In this document: piece after piece, positions 18,706 through 27,778 of the stretch | Numbering within the stretch: position 1 is the first letter of the stretch | How the letters are laid out: every line of letters begins with the position of its first letter | NCBI RefSeq assembly: GCF_030268685.1 | Contig: NZ_BSRQ01000023.1 | Coordinates: forward strand, 85,622 to 149,621 | Direction: 5' to 3' | From: Microtetraspora sp. NBRC 13810 | Lineage (GTDB): Bacteria > Actinomycetota > Actinomycetes > Streptosporangiales > Streptosporangiaceae | DNA: 64,000 nt | The notes under the pieces: generated by a model | Database searches by the model: none | What the model saw: only the letters and a program-made list of their open reading frames with translations | What the model was told of the DNA's origin: nothing | Position numbers and translations under genes: made by a program

Positions 18706-19043
18706 CTCGCGGTCAGCACGAGGACCAGGGCGAGCAGCGCCACCACGGCGATGCCGTACCCGAGGAGCGGGGCCAGCGCGGGCGGCGGCAGCGGGGCGTC
18801 GCGGCGCAGCGCCCGCTGGATGTGCCGCCAGCGCGGGTAGGCCATCGCGGCGGCCACGGTGGCCAGGCTGACCAGGACGACCGCCATCAGCGTGCGCAGC
18901 CAGGGCACGAACGTCTCGCCCGCCACGGCGGCCATCGCCACGCCCGCCGCGCTCAGCGCGAGCGAGGTGCTCAGCCAGGTGAGGAAGGTCCGCTCGTTGG
19001 CGAGGGTGAACCTGGGGTCGGGCTCCTTGCCCTCGGAATTCAT
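18702..19043 (-). CDS. YidH-like DUF202 family membrane protein (first of a pair)
   Basis: 113 residues with the family signature RFTLANERTFLTWLSTSLAL (11-30) and three membrane helices. It has exactly the same length as its partner downstream but low identity. ATG 19043 follows a short AT-richer stretch with a plausible -10 (TATTTC on the minus strand). YidH/DUF202 pairs are widespread in actinobacteria; no biochemical role is known. Confidence 0.88.
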   Translation of the reverse strand: MNSEGKEPDPRFTLANERTFLTWLSTSLALSAAGVAMAAVAGETFVPWLRTLMAVVLVSLATVAAAMAYPRWRHIQRALRRDAPLPPPALAPLLGYGIAVVALLALVLVLTAR

Positions 19044-19093
19044 ACTTTGAGGCTATTTCGACCACTATTCCCCTAGATAAGGCGGGATAGGGG

Positions 19094-19474
19094 TCACTGG
19101 GCGGCGCAGGACGCCGTGATCACCTGGAGGTACTTCGCGGTGCCGGCCGACGCCCGCCGAATCGTCTCGGCGCCGCCGGCGGGGTCGAGGGAGCGGTAGA
19201 GGTCGGCCAGGCCGTCCAGCGCGTCGCCCAGCGTCGGGTCGCCGGCACCGGCCCCGGCCTGGTCCAGCTCGTCGGCGGCGGTGCGGAGCGCCTTCTTCAG
19301 CTCCGCCGGGTTGTCCCGGACGTCCGGCATCCGGTCGGCGAGCCGGCCGGTCGCCGTGATCGCGTCCTGACACGCCTGGACCCGCACCACCGCGCCGCTG
19401 AGATCCCCGACCGCGCCGCATCCGCCGAGGAACAGCACGGCGCAGGCGGCGAGGACGATCGACCGGAACGGCAT
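19094..19474 (-). CDS. Small lipoprotein, paralogue of the next gene
   Basis: 126 residues. A lipobox FLGGC at about residues 18-22 ends a signal peptide, so it is predicted to be lipid-anchored on the outer face of the membrane. The mature part is helical and aligns end to end with the protein at 19497-19886: both have CG...(D/E)(L/I)SG, V.(K/R).QAC, RDNP.(E/Q)L..AL, GD.TL..AL(D/E)GLA and end in IT(A)(S/A)C. ATG 19474 is chosen because the signal peptide starts there. Function unknown. The 22-bp gap suggests one transcript. Confidence 0.8.
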   Translation of the reverse strand: MPFRSIVLAACAVLFLGGCGAVGDLSGAVVRVQACQDAITATGRLADRMPDVRDNPAELKKALRTAADELDQAGAGAGDPTLGDALDGLADLYRSLDPAGGAETIRRASAGTAKYLQVITASCAAQ

Positions 19475-19496
19475 GACGACAACGATATGACCTGGA

Positions 19497-19886
19497 TCAG
19501 GTGCAGGCCGCCGTGATGTCGGAAACGTATCTCGCGGTGTCGGTCGCCGCCTTCTGGGCCGCGTCGACCGCGCTGTTGACGTCGGTGATGTCGAGGTTCT
19601 GATAGGAGTTGGCGAGGCCCTCCAGCGCCTCCTGAAGGGTGGTGTCCCCGGCCTTGGCCGCGGCCCCTTCGAGCTTGGTCGCCGCCTCGTCGAGCGCCTG
19701 GTTGAGCTGCTCCGGATTGTCACGGAGGCTGGTCAGCTGGCCGACGATCTGGGTCGTCACCTGGGTGGCCTCCAGGCACGCCTGCGCTTTGTCGACGGTG
19801 CCGCTGATCTCCTGCAGCTCGCCGCACCCGGTGAGGGTGAGGGCGGCGGCGGACGTGGTGAGAAGGACACGCGGGAGCAGTCGCAT
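19497..19886 (-). CDS. Small lipoprotein, paralogue of the previous gene
   Basis: 129 residues: signal peptide with lipobox LTLTGC (about 16-21), then a helical domain with two further Cys (QAC near 37 and the penultimate Cys) that could form a disulphide joining the ends. The alignment with its neighbour shows an old tandem duplication with about one third identity by eye. No enzymatic motif. The pair might be envelope structural proteins or ligand binders; I cannot assign a function. Confidence 0.8.
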   Translation of the reverse strand: MRLLPRVLLTTSAAALTLTGCGELQEISGTVDKAQACLEATQVTTQIVGQLTSLRDNPEQLNQALDEAATKLEGAAAKAGDTTLQEALEGLANSYQNLDITDVNSAVDAAQKAATDTARYVSDITAACT

Positions 19887-20051
19887 GCCTAGACCCTACC
19901 CAAGCCCTCCTCTCCCCGCGTGAGATCGAACTTGACGGAACAAACCACCTCTGAGTCAGGAGCGGCCCTTTCGCTCCGGCACCGGCTGACAGGAGGGGGC
20001 CAGGGTTGCGTTAGTAGGATCTGGGGAGGTTTCGACCGAGAGGTGATGGTG

Positions 20052-20312
20052 ATGGGGATGTGCGAGCACATCGCGAAGGCCGCCGATCCGGCGCCGCGAA
20101 CACCGGAGGGCTGCGAGGAGTGCCTCATCAGCGGCGGCCGCTGGGTGCACCTGCGCCGGTGCCTGGAATGCGGGCACATCGGCTGCTGCGACTCCTCACC
20201 CCACCGGCACGCGACCGCCCACTTCCACGCCACGAGCCATCCCGTGATCCGCTCCTTCGAGCCCGGCGAGGACTGGAAGTGGTGTTTCGTGGACCAGACC
20301 CTGGTCCCCTGA
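20052..20312 (+). CDS. UBP-type zinc-finger protein
   Basis: 86 residues, essentially one ZnF-UBP domain: Cys4 and His6, CEEC, CLECGHIGCC, HRHATAHFHATSHP and a terminal WKWCFVD. In eukaryotes this finger binds the free C-terminus of ubiquitin; in bacteria its ligand is unknown. Three ATGs are close together (20046, 20052, 20058); 20052 is best spaced from GAGAGG. The gene converges on an Na+/H+ antiporter with a 16-bp gap, a neighbour combination that I recall from other actinobacteria. Confidence 0.88.
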   Translation: MGMCEHIAKAADPAPRTPEGCEECLISGGRWVHLRRCLECGHIGCCDSSPHRHATAHFHATSHPVIRSFEPGEDWKWCFVDQTLVP

Positions 20313-20328
20313 TCCCGCCGCGGAGCGC

Positions 20329-21915
20329 TCAGGGGCGTTCCAGGATGGCCTCTTCGAAGTCGAGCTCCTGCATCACGCGGCGGAGCACCTCGTCGTCGAT
20401 GCGCCGCTCGTTGCGCAGCCGTACGAAGACCTGGCGTTCGGCGTCCAGCATCTCGCGGCGCAGCCGGCGGTAGACGGCGCTCGGGGTCTCCTCGCCCTCG
20501 GGTCCGGTGCCGCCGCCGAGGCGTTCCCAGGCGTTGAGGGTGCGGCGCTCGGACTTGGAGCGGAGCTGGGCGACGATGTCGGCGTGCAGTTCGGCCACGC
20601 CGTCGGCGACGAGCTCTTCGAGGCGGGCCAGCCCCGCGCTCGCCGCCGCCTGCTGCGCGCCCGCCTCCGCGAGGTTGTCCGCGTAGATCTCCCGCTCGCT
20701 GGACACCTTCAGCCGCCTGAGCAGCATGGGGAAGGACAGCCCCTGCACCAGCAGGGTGCCGATCACCACCGAGAAGGTGAGGAAGAGCAGCAGGTTGCGG
20801 CCGGGCAGGTCGTCCGGGATGGCGAAGGCGGCGGCCAGCGACACCACGCCGCGCATGCCGGCCCAGGAGATGACGGCGACCTGCCTCCCGGGGGGCCGGG
20901 GCTCGCGTTCGCGGATCCTGCGGGACAGCCGGGGCAGGTAGGTGGCGGGGATCACCCACACGATCCGGGCCAGCACGGCCGTGACGAAGACCGCCGCCGC
21001 GTAGCCGGCCAGCGCCCACGGCTCCTCGGTACGCAGCCCGGCGACGACGATCGCGTGCAACTGGAGGCCGATCAGGGCGAAGACGATCGCCTCCAGGAGG
21101 AAGGACAGCACCCGCCAGACGGCGTCGGACAGCAACCTGGTGCCGAACCCGGTCCGGTACATGCGGTGACCGATGTACAGCCCGACGATCACCACCGAGA
21201 TCACCCCGGAGGCGTGCACGAGCTCGGCGAGCATGTAGCTGCCGAAGGGGATCAGCAGCATGATCGTGTTCTCGACCAGCGCGTCCCTGATCCGCTCCAG
21301 GATCCAGCCGAGCGCCCACGCCAGCGCGAGGCCGATCACCACGCCGCCGGCGGCGGAGTAGAGGAACTCCAGGGCGCCGCCGAACATGCTGACGCCCTGG
21401 CCGGTCGCGGCGGCGATCGCCACCCGGTAGGCGGTGAGCGCGGTGGCGTCGTTGAACAGGCTCTCCCCGACCAGGATCGTGATCACCCGCCGGGGCAGCC
21501 CCAGCCTGCGGGCCACCGCCACGGCCGCCACCGCGTCCGGCGGCGCGACGATCGCGCCCAGCGCGAAGGCGGCGGCCAGCGGCAGCCCCGGCACGATCAG
21601 GTGGGCCACCAGGCCGACCACCAGGGTGCTGAAGAGCACCAGCCCGACCGACAGCAGCCCCACCGCCCGGCGCACCTCGCGCAGCCGCATGTAGGAGCTG
21701 TCCAGCGCCGCCGCGTAGAGCAGCGGCGGCAGGAAGACCAGCAGCACGATCTCCGGGTCCAGCTCGTACTCGGGCACGCCCGGCACGAACGACAGCAGCA
21801 GCCCCACCGCGACCAGCACCAGCGGGACCGGCCAGCCCAGCCGCCTGGCCACCGCCGCGAGCGCGACCGCCCCGGCGGGCAGCGCGAGCAACTCGATCCC
21901 CATCAATGCGTTCAA
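20329..21915 (-). CDS. Na+/H+ antiporter, CPA1 (NhaP) family
   Basis: 528 residues, 12-13 membrane helices to about 400, followed by a 125-residue charged cytoplasmic tail. Conserved ion-site residues are present: PPDAVA (125-130) and FNDATAL with Asn155-Asp156, the electroneutral CPA1 signature. The tail is predicted helical (REIYADNLAEAGAQQ... VRLRNERRIDDEVLRR) and may sense pH or bind the adjacent zinc-finger protein (inference). It exchanges sodium or potassium for protons at the cell membrane. ATG at 21915; monocistronic. Confidence 0.92.
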   Translation of the reverse strand: MNALMGIELLALPAGAVALAAVARRLGWPVPLVLVAVGLLLSFVPGVPEYELDPEIVLLVFLPPLLYAAALDSSYMRLREVRRAVGLLSVGLVLFSTLVVGLVAHLIVPGLPLAAAFALGAIVAPPDAVAAVAVARRLGLPRRVITILVGESLFNDATALTAYRVAIAAATGQGVSMFGGALEFLYSAAGGVVIGLALAWALGWILERIRDALVENTIMLLIPFGSYMLAELVHASGVISVVIVGLYIGHRMYRTGFGTRLLSDAVWRVLSFLLEAIVFALIGLQLHAIVVAGLRTEEPWALAGYAAAVFVTAVLARIVWVIPATYLPRLSRRIREREPRPPGRQVAVISWAGMRGVVSLAAAFAIPDDLPGRNLLLFLTFSVVIGTLLVQGLSFPMLLRRLKVSSEREIYADNLAEAGAQQAAASAGLARLEELVADGVAELHADIVAQLRSKSERRTLNAWERLGGGTGPEGEETPSAVYRRLRREMLDAERQVFVRLRNERRIDDEVLRRVMQELDFEEAILERP

Positions 21916-22010
21916 GCCGCCCCCTCAACCGATGTCCGCGCGCCCTCAGCGTACGACCGGCCCGCCCGGACGGGCGACGGGGTCCCCCACCCGTGGATCA
22001 CGGGTACGGG

Positions 22011-23156
22011 TCACCAGTCGCGGCGGTCGTCCCTGTCGTCGCGTCCCTGCTCGGGGCGCAGCCGCTCGCCGGTGGCGTAGGGGATGATGTCGTCGCTGTA
22101 GGGGCGGTTCTGGTAGTACTCGTCGCCGGCCGCGCCCGGGCCGAGGCCGAGCGGGTCGGCGCGGTCCACCTGCGGGTGCCCCGCGTCGTAGGCCGGGGTG
22201 CCGTACGGGTCGGGGTGCGGGACCTGCCTGCCGTAGCCGGCGTCCTGCTCCAGGGATCCGTAGTTGTAGTCGGCGTAGTCGGTGCCCTGCTGCGCGGGCA
22301 CGGTGTACTGCGAGCCGTGCTCGTCCACCTCGCGGGCGGAGAAGCCGTAGGGGTCGGTGTCGGAGCCGCCGCCCTGCCTGCCGCGCGAGCCGGCCGGGGG
22401 CGCGGCGTACGGGTCGGCGTAGGGGTCGGGCGCCGGGTAGTCCAGGTCGGGGCGGGACGACCTGCCGTACTGGTCGTCGAGGAGGTTCTCGCGCGGGATC
22501 GGGTCGGCCGCGCGCTGGCCGGCGACGAGCTTGTCGGCGACCGGGCCGCCGCGCACCACGAGGACGTCGTTGGGGCCGAGCCCGCCGGCCGCGCGCTGCG
22601 CCTCCGGCGCGGGGTCGTCGGCGTAGTGGCCCTGGTAGTCGGCCTGGTAGCCGTCGTGGCCGCGGGCCGGGTCATACCCCTGGTAGTCGCCCTGGTAGTC
22701 GTCGCGGGCGGCCATGGGGTCGGGGTAGTAGTCGTCGCGGGCGCCGGTGTCGGCGTACTGGCCGGCGGGGTAGTCGTCGTGCCCCTGGGCGGCCTCCTGG
22801 TAGTGGCCGGCGGCGGGGTAGTCCTGCTGGGGCGGCCTCGCGTAGTGCCCGGTCGCGGGGAAGTCGCCCGCGGTCTCGGCCGTCTCCTCCGGGTAGTCGG
22901 CGGGCTGGGCCTGCGGTGCGTGCTGGCCCGACTGGACGAGCTCGTCGCCTCCCGCCTCCGCGTAGCCGTCGTCGAGGGTGTCGAGCAGGCGCCCGACGTC
23001 CTCCAGGGGCATGCGGAAGCTGGCGGTGCACATCTCGCCGCGCCAGAGGCTCAACACGAGTGTCCCCTCGTGCCACGTGACCCGGAGAACGCGGTCCTGA
23101 CCACGGGCATCGAAGAACACTTCACCGAACGACGGCAACGGGACAACTTCCGACAT
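22011..23156 (-). CDS. Protein with conserved N-terminal domain and Tyr-rich disordered tail
   Basis: 381 residues. The first 60 form a compact domain (VPLPSFGEVFFDARGQDRVLRVTWHE, then MPLEDVGRLLDTLDDG), common next to helicase genes in actinobacteria. The remaining ~315 residues are low complexity: I count 31 Tyr, with repeats such as DDYQGDYQGYD, ADPYAAP and EYYQNRPY, plus many Asp, Gln, Gly and Pro. No Cys-rich or membrane segment. Such tails can drive condensation or be tyrosine-modified, but no function is assigned. An alternative ATG lies three codons upstream at 23165. Confidence 0.72.
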   Translation of the reverse strand: MSEVVPLPSFGEVFFDARGQDRVLRVTWHEGTLVLSLWRGEMCTASFRMPLEDVGRLLDTLDDGYAEAGGDELVQSGQHAPQAQPADYPEETAETAGDFPATGHYARPPQQDYPAAGHYQEAAQGHDDYPAGQYADTGARDDYYPDPMAARDDYQGDYQGYDPARGHDGYQADYQGHYADDPAPEAQRAAGGLGPNDVLVVRGGPVADKLVAGQRAADPIPRENLLDDQYGRSSRPDLDYPAPDPYADPYAAPPAGSRGRQGGGSDTDPYGFSAREVDEHGSQYTVPAQQGTDYADYNYGSLEQDAGYGRQVPHPDPYGTPAYDAGHPQVDRADPLGLGPGAAGDEYYQNRPYSDDIIPYATGERLRPEQGRDDRDDRRDW

Positions 23157-23401
23157 GGCAGACATAGTGCTTTAACCAGCCTTTATTCGTCCACTCGACC
23201 TCGGAGAACCCTACCGAACCAGCCCTTTCGTCCCTTTCTCTGGCCCCAAGAGGCACAGCAGGTAGATCTCCTTCGACCTTCCTTGAGACCCCCGGGCTCC
23301 CGCTAGTCTGCCACGCGACATCCCTCTCGGCTCCTGGAATACCGGGATGCGTCCGGCCCTTCGTCGCGGCGCGAGCGGCACACGCCGCCCCCCGGAGCGG
23401 G

Positions 23402-23407
23402 TAGCGT
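23402..23407 (+). promoter_or_regulatory. -10 element TAGCGT of a leaderless promoter for the helicase
   Basis: TAGCGT ends 8 nt before GTG 23416 and no Shine-Dalgarno is present; this decides the start. Confidence 0.45.
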
Positions 23408-23415
23408 TGACTGCC

Positions 23416-25446
23416 GTGCCAGACGCGACGCCCGACACCAGCCAGAAGACCGCCGCGCCGGACCTGCCGCCGGTGGAGGAGTTGCTCGCCGCGGCGGTGC
23501 ACGCGCTCGGCGGGAGCGAGCGCCAGGGCCAGGTGGCGATGGCGAAGGCCGTGCAGGACGCGATCGACGCCCGCGAGCACGTCGCCGTGCAGGCCGGCAC
23601 CGGCACCGGCAAGTCGCTGGCCTACCTCGTCCCGTCCATCAGGCACGCGATGGCGTCCGAGGCGGCCGTGGTGGTCTCCACCGCGACCATCGCCCTGCAG
23701 CGCCAGCTCGTCGACCGCGACCTGCCCAGGCTGGCCGAGGCCCTCGCCGCCGAGCTGCCGCACGAGCCGACGTTCGCGATCCTCAAGGGCCGCCGCAACT
23801 ACCTGTGCCGGTACAAGCTGAGCGCCGCCTGGCCCGAGGAGGACGAGGCGGAGCAGCTCTTCGACGCCCGCGAGGTGAGCGCCACCGGGCGCATGGTCAA
23901 GCGGATCCAGGAGTGGGCCGAGGACACCGAGCTGGGCGACCGGGACGAGCTGGTGCCCGGCGTCAACGAGCAGGCGTGGCGGCAGTTCTCGGTCAGCGCC
24001 AAGGAGTGCCTCGGCGCGCAGAAGTGCCCGAGCGGCGCCGAGTGCTTCGCCGAGCTGGCCCGCGACCGGGCCGGGCAGGCCGACATCGTCGTCACCAACC
24101 ACTCACTGCTGGCCATCGACGCGATGGAGGACTTCGACCTGCTGCCCGAGCACGACGTCGTCGTGGTGGACGAGGCGCACGAGCTGGTCGACCGGGTCAC
24201 CTCGGTGGTGACCGGCGAGCTGTCGGAGTCCACCGTGGGCTTCGCCGTCCGCCGGGTGGGGCGGCTCATCGAGCAGGCCGTCGCCGACCGGCTGCTGGAG
24301 GCGGGCGAAGACCTCAAGGCGCTCCTCGCCGCCGCGCCCGCCGGCCGGATCGACGACCTGCCCGAGGTGCTCGGCATGACCCTGGCCCTGGTCAGGGACG
24401 CGGCGTTCGCCTGCATCACCGCGCTCGGCCCGCGTGGCGAGCGGCGCGGGGCCGGCGAGGACCCGGAGCAGGCGGGCATCCGCAAGGCCGCGTTCACCGC
24501 GCTGGACGAGGTGCACGACACCGCCCAGCGGATGCTCGACGCCTTCGGGCACGACTCCGAGGTGGACCGCGCCGACGTGGTCTGGCTGGACGAGGGCACC
24601 GGGCGGATGCCGCCCAGGCTGAACATCGCGCCGCTCAGCGTCGCGGGGATGCTCCGCGACAAGCTCTTCGGCTCGCGCACCGTGGTCCTCACCTCGGCCA
24701 CCCTCGCGCTCGGCGGCGCCTTCGACGGCCTGGCCCGGCAGTGGGGCCTCGCGGCGCCCGGCGACGGCAAGAAGGCCACGTGGCAGGGGCTGGACGTCGG
24801 CTCCCCCTTCGACCACCCGCGCAGCGGCATCCTCTACGTCGCCAAGCACCTGCCCTCCCCCGGCCGCGACGGCCTGAGCCCCGCCTATCTGGACGAGATC
24901 GCCGAGCTGATCGAGGCGGCGGGCGGGCGCACGCTCGGCCTGTTCTCCTCCATGCGGGCCGCCAAGGCGGCCACCGAGGCGCTGCGCGAGCGGCTGAGCG
25001 TGCCGCTGCTGTGCCAGGGCGACGACTCGACGATGCAACTCGTCAAGCAGTTCGCCCAGGACGAGCCCACCTGCCTGTTCGGCACCCTGTCGCTGTGGCA
25101 GGGCGTCGACGTGCCCGGCCCGTCGCTGCGCCTGGTGATCATCGACAGGATCCCGTTCCCGCGCCCCGACGACCCGCTGGCCTCGGCCCGCCAGCGGCAC
25201 GTGGCGGCCAAGGGCGGCAACGGCTTCATGGCCGTCGCCGCCACCCACGCCGCGCTGCTGCTGGCCCAGGGGGCGGGCCGGCTGCTGCGCTCGCAGTCGG
25301 ACAAGGGCGTGGTGGCGGTGCTCGACCCGCGCCTGGCCACCGCCCGCTACAGCTCGTTCCTGCGCGCCTCGCTGCCGCCGTTCTGGGAGACCAGCAATCC
25401 GGACATGGTCCGCGGCGCCCTCAAGCGCCTCGCCTCGGAGAGCTGA
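23416..25446 (+). CDS. DinG-like ATP-dependent DNA helicase
   Basis: 676 residues of the XPD/DinG superfamily 2 group. Walker A AGTGTGKS lies near residue 60 and the DEAH box at 252-255. Between them are four Cys (NYLCRYK, KECLGAQKCPSGAECF) arranged like an iron-sulphur cluster site. C-terminal motifs LFGTLSLWQGVDVPG and QGAGRLLRS are intact. It unwinds 5'-tailed or R-loop DNA during repair. GTG 23416 is preferred over upstream frame positions because of the leaderless promoter. It is divergent from the Tyr-rich protein gene and converges on the SGNH hydrolase. Confidence 0.92.
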   Translation: MPDATPDTSQKTAAPDLPPVEELLAAAVHALGGSERQGQVAMAKAVQDAIDAREHVAVQAGTGTGKSLAYLVPSIRHAMASEAAVVVSTATIALQRQLVDRDLPRLAEALAAELPHEPTFAILKGRRNYLCRYKLSAAWPEEDEAEQLFDAREVSATGRMVKRIQEWAEDTELGDRDELVPGVNEQAWRQFSVSAKECLGAQKCPSGAECFAELARDRAGQADIVVTNHSLLAIDAMEDFDLLPEHDVVVVDEAHELVDRVTSVVTGELSESTVGFAVRRVGRLIEQAVADRLLEAGEDLKALLAAAPAGRIDDLPEVLGMTLALVRDAAFACITALGPRGERRGAGEDPEQAGIRKAAFTALDEVHDTAQRMLDAFGHDSEVDRADVVWLDEGTGRMPPRLNIAPLSVAGMLRDKLFGSRTVVLTSATLALGGAFDGLARQWGLAAPGDGKKATWQGLDVGSPFDHPRSGILYVAKHLPSPGRDGLSPAYLDEIAELIEAAGGRTLGLFSSMRAAKAATEALRERLSVPLLCQGDDSTMQLVKQFAQDEPTCLFGTLSLWQGVDVPGPSLRLVIIDRIPFPRPDDPLASARQRHVAAKGGNGFMAVAATHAALLLAQGAGRLLRSQSDKGVVAVLDPRLATARYSSFLRASLPPFWETSNPDMVRGALKRLASES

Positions 25447-25458
25447 CCGGCGCCAGGC

Positions 25459-26217
25459 TCAGACGTACGGCGTCAGGCCCGGCCGTTTGGGGGCGACCTC
25501 GTCGCCGGACGACGTGCCCTGGATGCGGCGGCCGATCCACGGCAGCAGGTGGCGGCGCAGCCACTCCGCGTCCTCCTTGCGCCTGACCCGGGGGTCCACC
25601 GGGCCGCGGTCCGGCCACGCCTCCCGCCAGGAGTCCTCGCACGGCACGTCCAGCACGTCCAGCACCCGGGCCGCGACCAGCCGGTGGCCCGACTCGTTCA
25701 TGTGGATCCGGTCCTCGCTCCAGGCCCGCCAGTCGCGCAGGCTCTGCATGGACCACTGGTCGACGAGGCGGCAGCCGTACAGGTCGGCGATGGACCGCAG
25801 GTGCATGTAGAAGATCGCGAACCGGCCGCGGTAGCGGCGCAGCAGCGGCGTGTCACGCAGGTCCATGCCGGTGAAGACGAGGACGTCGGCGCCGGTGGCG
25901 CGCAGGTCGCGCACGGCGCGGGCGAAGGTCTTGGCCAGCAGGTCGGGGTCGGCGCCGGGGCGCAGCAGGTCGTTGCCGCCGGCGCAGAAGCTGATCAGGT
26001 CGGGCCTCATCCCGACCGCCAGGGGGACCTGCTCCTCGACGACCTCGGCCAGCAGCCGCCCCCGGACCGCCAGGTTGGCGTAACGGAAGTCCGGCTGCCG
26101 TACGGCGAGCCGCTCGGCCACCCGGTCCGCCCAGCCGCGGAACCGGCCGTCCGGACCCGGATCGTTGAGCCCTTCGGTGAAGCTGTCCCCGATGGCCGCG
26201 AAGGAGCGGTAGCTCAT
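25459..26217 (-). CDS. SGNH/GDSL-family esterase
   Basis: 252 residues. Block I is AIGDSFTEG with nucleophile Ser12, block III is GGNDLL, and block V is DRIHMNESGH with the catalytic Asp and His. No signal peptide, so it is cytoplasmic. The family hydrolyses lipid or carbohydrate esters; the C-terminal 50 basic residues (VDPRVRRKEDAEWLRRHLL) are typical of an actinobacterial subgroup. ATG 26217 follows GAGGTGTG; the preceding GTG at 26220 is also in frame. It lies 53 bp after aroQ in the same direction. Confidence 0.9.
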   Translation of the reverse strand: MSYRSFAAIGDSFTEGLNDPGPDGRFRGWADRVAERLAVRQPDFRYANLAVRGRLLAEVVEEQVPLAVGMRPDLISFCAGGNDLLRPGADPDLLAKTFARAVRDLRATGADVLVFTGMDLRDTPLLRRYRGRFAIFYMHLRSIADLYGCRLVDQWSMQSLRDWRAWSEDRIHMNESGHRLVAARVLDVLDVPCEDSWREAWPDRGPVDPRVRRKEDAEWLRRHLLPWIGRRIQGTSSGDEVAPKRPGLTPYV

Positions 26218-26270
26218 CACACCTCGATCTCACATCGTCGCACCGCCGCGCCGCACCCGCGCGGCGGCCC

Positions 26271-26705
26271 TCACTCGCCCTCTGCCGCGATCGCTTGTAA
26301 GGCGAGCACGTAGGAGCGCAGGCCGAAGCCGGCGATCGTGCCGGTGGCGACGGCGGCCACCACCGACGTGTGCCGGAACTCCTCGCGGGCGGCGGGGTTG
26401 GAGATGTGCACCTCGATGAGCGTCGCGGTGCGCTGGGCGATGGCGTCGCGCACGGCGTAGGAGTAATGCGTGAACGCCGCCGGGTTGAGCACGACGGGGA
26501 TCTTGGCGTCGGCGGCCTCGTGCAGCCAGCCGACCAGCTCCGCCTCGTCGTCGGTCTGCCGCACGTCGACGGACAGGCCCAGCTCCCTGCCGGTCTCCCG
26601 GCACAGGGCCGCGAGGTCGGCGAAGGTCTCCGCGCCGTACACGTCGGGCTCGCGGGTGCCGAGCCTGCTCAGGTTGGGCCCGTTGAGCACGTGGACCGGC
26701 CTCAT
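26271..26705 (-). CDS. aroQ: Type II 3-dehydroquinate dehydratase
   Basis: 144 residues, the standard length. It dehydrates 3-dehydroquinate to 3-dehydroshikimate, step three of the shikimate pathway. Conserved features: [18 protein letters not shown] with the catalytic Tyr23, [10 protein letters not shown] with Asn74 and His80, and EVHISNP with catalytic His100. Last gene of aroC-aroK-aroB-aroQ; its ATG overlaps the aroB stop as ATGA. Confidence 0.96.
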   Translation of the reverse strand: MRPVHVLNGPNLSRLGTREPDVYGAETFADLAALCRETGRELGLSVDVRQTDDEAELVGWLHEAADAKIPVVLNPAAFTHYSYAVRDAIAQRTATLIEVHISNPAAREEFRHTSVVAAVATGTIAGFGLRSYVLALQAIAAEGE

Positions 26706-27778
26706 CGGGCCACCTCCTCGTAGGCGGCCGCCAGCAGTTCCTCCGCCGGGTCCTCCAGCCGGCCCACCCGGGCCAGGCCGTCCAGCACGACGAACCTGCG
26801 GGTGGCGCCGCGGTTCTTCTTGTCCAGGCGCATGTGGTCGCGCAGCTCCGGCCACGCCTCGCGCGGGTAGGCCGTGGGCAGGCCGACCGAGGTGAGGATG
26901 TCGCGGGTGCGCCGGACCAGGTCCGGGCCGATCCGGCCGGAGAGCCTGGACAGCTCGGCGGCGAAGACCATGCCGATCGCGACGGCCTCGCCGTGCCGGA
27001 TCCGGTAATCCTCGACCCGCTCGATCGCGTGGGCCAGCGTGTGGCCGTAGTTGAGGATCTCGCGCAGCCCCGACTCGCGCAGGTCGGCGCCCACGACGTC
27101 GGCCTTCACCCGGACCTTGCGCTCGATCAGCTCCCTGGTGTGGCCGCCCTCGGGCATCCGGGCGGCGGCCGGGTCGTCCTCGACGAGCCGCAGGATCTCC
27201 GGATCGGCGATGAAACCGCCCTTGATCACCTCGGCGAGGCCGGCGACGTAGTCGTCCCTGGGCACGGTGGCCAGGGTGTCCAGGTCGCACAGCACGCCGG
27301 CGGGCGGGTGGAAGGATCCCACGAGGTTCTTGCCCTCGGCGGTGTTGATGCCGGTCTTGCCGCCGACCGCCGCGTCGACCATGCCGAGCAGCGTGGTCGG
27401 CACCTGCACGACCTTGATGCCGCGCAGCCAGGTCGCCGCGGCGAAGCCGGCCAGGTCGGTGGTGGCGCCGCCGCCCACGCCGACCACGGCGTCGGAGCGG
27501 GTGACGCCGTGCCGGCCGAACGCCGCCCACAGCCCGGCCGCCACGGCCGCGGTCTTGGCCCGCTCGCCGTCGGGCACCGGCAGCGCGGCTACCTGGAACC
27601 CGGCCCCTTCGACGGCCTCGCGGACCGACCTGGCGATCTCCGGCAGGGTCTCCGGGTGCACCAGGGCGACGGTGCGCACGCCGTCGCCGAGCAGGCCGCC
27701 GAGCTCACCGAGCACGCCGCCGCCGACGACCACGTCGTAGGGCCGGTCGCCGGCGACCGTGATCCTGGTGGCGGTCAC
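26702..27778 (-). CDS. aroB: 3-dehydroquinate synthase
   Basis: 358 residues. It cyclises DAHP to 3-dehydroquinate with transient NAD oxidation and a zinc ion. [22 protein letters not shown] forms the NAD/substrate site, [19 protein letters not shown] is the family signature, and zinc ligands lie in [11 protein letters not shown] and [13 protein letters not shown] 27778 overlaps the aroK stop (GTGA). Length and motifs are complete. Confidence 0.97.
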   Translation of the reverse strand: MTATRITVAGDRPYDVVVGGGVLGELGGLLGDGVRTVALVHPETLPEIARSVREAVEGAGFQVAALPVPDGERAKTAAVAAGLWAAFGRHGVTRSDAVVGVGGGATTDLAGFAAATWLRGIKVVQVPTTLLGMVDAAVGGKTGINTAEGKNLVGSFHPPAGVLCDLDTLATVPRDDYVAGLAEVIKGGFIADPEILRLVEDDPAAARMPEGGHTRELIERKVRVKADVVGADLRESGLREILNYGHTLAHAIERVEDYRIRHGEAVAIGMVFAAELSRLSGRIGPDLVRRTRDILTSVGLPTAYPREAWPELRDHMRLDKKNRGATRRFVVLDGLARVGRLEDPAEELLAAAYEEVAR

